Assembly (NCBI GenBank): GCA_018894775.1
Contig: JAHIPG010000325.1
Coordinates: 1 to 7,411, forward strand
Length of the DNA: 7,411 nt
Source: Nanobdellota archaeon
GTDB lineage: Archaea; Nanobdellota; Nanobdellia; SCGC-AAA011-G17; VGLX01
Direction: 5' to 3'
Of the stretch, positions 5,985-7,411 are shown piece after piece (positions within the stretch are counted from its first letter, which is position 1; every line of letters starts with the position of its first letter). Made by a program: the position numbers and the translations under genes. The notes beneath the pieces were generated by a model, which ran no database searches, was not told where the DNA came from, and saw only the letters and a list, made by a program, of their open reading frames with translations.

Positions 5985-6231
5985 TCAAAGATACAGCAAC
6001 CACTACACTAAAATTATTAAGCATAACCCTAAAGATAAAAAGAGATGAGAACCTAAAAAAATATACTATAACCTCACCAGTAAAGGCAGCAATTGCAGTT
6101 CCTATCATATTCATACCTTCCCACATACCACCCCTTGCGTAAGCTTACCTTTCTTCAAATGTTTAAATTGCACCTGAAGAGAACACTGCAAAAAAATCTG
6201 CATACAATAAGGCTTTAATCCATTTATTCAT
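5971..6231 (-). pseudogene. Remnant of an MFS-type membrane transporter
   Basis: In one minus-strand frame, ATG 6231 gives MNKWIKALLYADFFAVFSSG-AI, which looks like the N-terminus and first membrane helix of a major facilitator transporter, and then a stop (6163-6165). Five codons later there is another stop (6145-6147), followed by AYARGGMWEGMNMIGTAIAA and two hydrophobic stretches (FTGEVIVYFF; LFIFRVMLNNFSVVVAVSLI) ending in KKS and a stop at 5971. This looks like the last helices of the same protein. About 260 bases remain of a gene normally near 1200, so a large internal deletion joined the ends. The remnant starts three bases after bpsA and was probably its operon partner. The family call rests on the pattern of helices and loop motifs and is moderately sure. 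Confidence 0.6.
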
Positions 6232-6234
6232 TTT

Positions 6235-7227
6235 CTAATCTGTGGTCATGACATAATCGTTTACGTAGAATGAGTCATCAAACTTTATATTCTTTTTTAT
6301 CAATGGCTTAGGCTTGCCAACAGTCTCAAGCCTGATAAAAGTGCTGTGATACCAGTTAATATCAGGATAACTCAAATTGAAAGGTGATTTTCTAAAAAGC
6401 TTCATAGTATCATAATAACTCTGATGCTTCATGAACTGTTCCTTTGACAAACCCTCTATCTGTTCATCATAAAAATTAAATTTTGGGAGCATATCGGTTG
6501 TAATAAGATTCATCTTGTTTATATCTCTCTGGAACTTATGCCACAATATTGATGGACAATCAATTTCTGTCAAACCAAAATAGACTGCTCCGGGATGCCG
6601 CAAAGCTTCCACACCTCTAGACAAGAAAGCAGCAAAACCCTTCTCAGTCTCCACAGGATCCATCACAAAAACATCATATTTACCCTTAAAACTTGATGGC
6701 AAAGGATCAGCACAATTATATTCCAACACCTCTATATTAAAATTATTTTTCTTAGCAATCTTTTTGATAACATCAGTTACTCTTGTATCGATTTCTACAA
6801 CAACGATCTTATTGGGTAAACCAGTCATGAACAAAGCGATGCTGAAAAGGTCATCATCACCCAAAATAAAAATATCCCTCCCTTCTAAATCCCCTCTATT
6901 ATACAAAAGTTTTACACGATTAAACAAATCTTCTGTCACCAAAGGATCCTGAAAGAAATCTGATTTTGGCGGAGGCCTCATATCAGCATACTTCCTGAAA
7001 GATTCAACCAATTTATCAAAATCAGGTCTCTGAGGAAGCTCTTTTTTAAGAGAAAAATTCTTACCATCAAAACCAATAAGACCTTTTGTCTCCAATTCTT
7101 TGAGATTGTTTTGAAGGTCTTTTAGAGTTCCATTAACCTTTCGAACAATATACCAAAAATTAAGTGTAGTTCTACCTAAACTGTATAATATCTGCAACTG
7201 TTGCCTGTTAAGTTTCTTCGCTTCCAT
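6235..7227 (-). CDS. bpsA: N4-bis(aminopropyl)spermidine synthase (branched-polyamine synthase)
   Basis: BpsA transfers aminopropyl groups from decarboxylated S-adenosylmethionine to the secondary amine of spermidine, giving branched polyamines that stabilise nucleic acids, mainly in thermophiles. The 330-residue protein has a winged-helix-like N-terminal part (about 5-60), the linker MRPPPKSDFFQDPLVTED (83-100), the family signature ILGDDDLFS (GDDD at 123-126), the strand 2 acid VVVEIDTR (144-149), and VMDPVET (188-194) at the active site. It is slightly shorter than the Thermococcus enzyme as I recall it. ATG 7227 is preferred; the in-frame TTG at 7233 adds two residues and is the alternative if the transcript is strictly leaderless. 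A transporter remnant follows directly, and an insertion element lies just upstream of the promoter. Confidence 0.9.
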   Translation of the reverse strand: MEAKKLNRQQLQILYSLGRTTLNFWYIVRKVNGTLKDLQNNLKELETKGLIGFDGKNFSLKKELPQRPDFDKLVESFRKYADMRPPPKSDFFQDPLVTEDLFNRVKLLYNRGDLEGRDIFILGDDDLFSIALFMTGLPNKIVVVEIDTRVTDVIKKIAKKNNFNIEVLEYNCADPLPSSFKGKYDVFVMDPVETEKGFAAFLSRGVEALRHPGAVYFGLTEIDCPSILWHKFQRDINKMNLITTDMLPKFNFYDEQIEGLSKEQFMKHQSYYDTMKLFRKSPFNLSYPDINWYHSTFIRLETVGKPKPLIKKNIKFDDSFYVNDYVMTTD

Positions 7228-7252
7228 AGACAATTAACTTGAGCAAATACTG

Positions 7253-7262
7253 TTTATAAAAA
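7253..7262 (-). promoter_or_regulatory. TATA box of bpsA
   Basis: The minus strand reads AAATTTTTATAAACA, centred about 30 bases before ATG 7227 and 24-25 before TTG 7233. The expected start of transcription is near 7231, so the leader is at most a few bases. No Shine-Dalgarno precedes the gene, which agrees. Confidence 0.55.
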
Positions 7263-7272
7263 TTTGTTTTTT

Positions 7273-7281
7273 AATCCAAAC
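7273..7281. repeat. Target-site duplication, left copy (AATCCAAAC)
   Basis: AATCCAAAC directly abuts the left end of the miniature element and is repeated exactly at its right end, as expected for a 9-bp staggered cut. An unmutated pair suggests a fairly recent insertion. Confidence 0.85.
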
Positions 7282-7402
7282 GGCTCTGTAGAAAGTTAAG
7301 TAATATCAAACGAAATTACTTATATGAACGCTATGGTATTGAGAAGATAGTTTTAAACTTAAAGCTGATTTTGAATCAAAACTTGGAACTTTCTACAAAG
7401 CC
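7282..7402. mobile_element. 121-bp miniature insertion element (MITE), IS5/IS903-like ends
   Basis: Terminal inverted repeats are GGCTCTGTAGAAAGTT (7282-7297) and AACTTTCTACAAAGCC (7387-7402), matching at 15 of 16 positions. The element is flanked by identical 9-bp direct repeats, so it carries both hallmarks of transposition. The ends resemble those of the IS903 group of the IS5 family (GGCTTTGTTGAA, 9-bp duplication), recalled from established knowledge. The interior is too short for a transposase; one plus frame is open through it (for example LYERYGIEKIVLNL) and could be leftover coding sequence of a parent element. It would need a transposase supplied from elsewhere. Confidence 0.85.
7297..7322. 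repeat. Sub-terminal inverted repeat inside the miniature element
   Basis: TAAGTAAT (7297-7304) and ATTACTTA (7315-7322) are perfect inverted copies separated by ten bases. This may be a transposase-binding site or a structural relic near the left end of the element. Confidence 0.6.
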
Positions 7403-7411
7403 AATCCAAAC
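7403..7411. repeat. Target-site duplication, right copy (AATCCAAAC)
   Basis: This is the exact second copy of AATCCAAAC, directly after the right inverted repeat. The window ends on its last base. Confidence 0.85.

Noticed and set aside
6764..6952. Plus-strand 62-residue frame
   Set aside because: It is a shadow of the BpsA catalytic region.
7282..7402. Rho-independent-like terminator or regulatory hairpin
   Set aside because: The repeats are 89 bases apart, flanked by an exact 9-bp duplication and lack a T-tract; an inserted element explains all of this better.
1..7411. CRISPR array, tRNA or rRNA genes
   Set aside because: I saw no regularly spaced direct repeats and no cloverleaf or rRNA signature on either strand.

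Overview
The window looks like a stretch of AT-rich archaeal chromosome. Three gene starts have an archaeal-type A/T-rich TATA element centred about 25 to 30 bases before a start codon (leaderless style), and the window carries bpsA, the branched-polyamine synthase known mainly from archaea and thermophilic bacteria. Gyrase of bacterial descent is normal in Euryarchaeota and DPANN archaea. A DPANN or euryarchaeal lineage, perhaps thermophilic, is my best guess; it is inference and cannot be fixed from this window.

The left two thirds (1-5108, minus strand) is a tightly packed operon gyrB - HAD phosphatase - gyrA with overlapping ends. gyrA begins at 1980 and stays open to the left edge, so its 3' end lies outside the window. 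Between 1 and 1980 there is one continuous reading frame of 660 codons, and most of it is intein. The first intein (449 residues, with an HNH homing endonuclease and a tandem array of W/NPxYR repeats) sits after GQGNFG. Only 12 host residues follow, ending in the catalytic tyrosine (AMRY), and then a second, unrelated intein of the mycobacterial GyrA type begins and runs off the edge. gyrB carries a 146-residue mini-intein inside its TOPRIM motif EGDSAGG. The first GyrA intein and the GyrB intein are close paralogues: by hand count 88 of 142 splicing-domain positions are identical without gaps. The GyrB copy has a 4-residue linker where the GyrA copy has a 307-residue endonuclease insert. All three inteins interrupt the DNA cleavage centre of gyrase.

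The right third has a divergent class I SAM-dependent methyltransferase (5244-5984, plus), a decayed MFS-type transporter remnant (5971-6231, minus) and bpsA (6235-7227, minus). The transporter remnant begins three bases after bpsA ends, so it was probably once co-transcribed with it. Just upstream of the bpsA promoter lies a 121-bp non-autonomous insertion (7282-7402) with 16-bp terminal inverted repeats and an intact 9-bp target duplication, resembling the IS903 group of the IS5 family. The window ends exactly at the last base of that duplication.

Functionally, gyrB and gyrA supply the two gyrase subunits, whose assembly into active enzyme here requires three protein-splicing events. The HAD phosphatase is co-transcribed with them. 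bpsA makes branched polyamines that bind nucleic acids. The methyltransferase is not linked to either pathway by anything visible.
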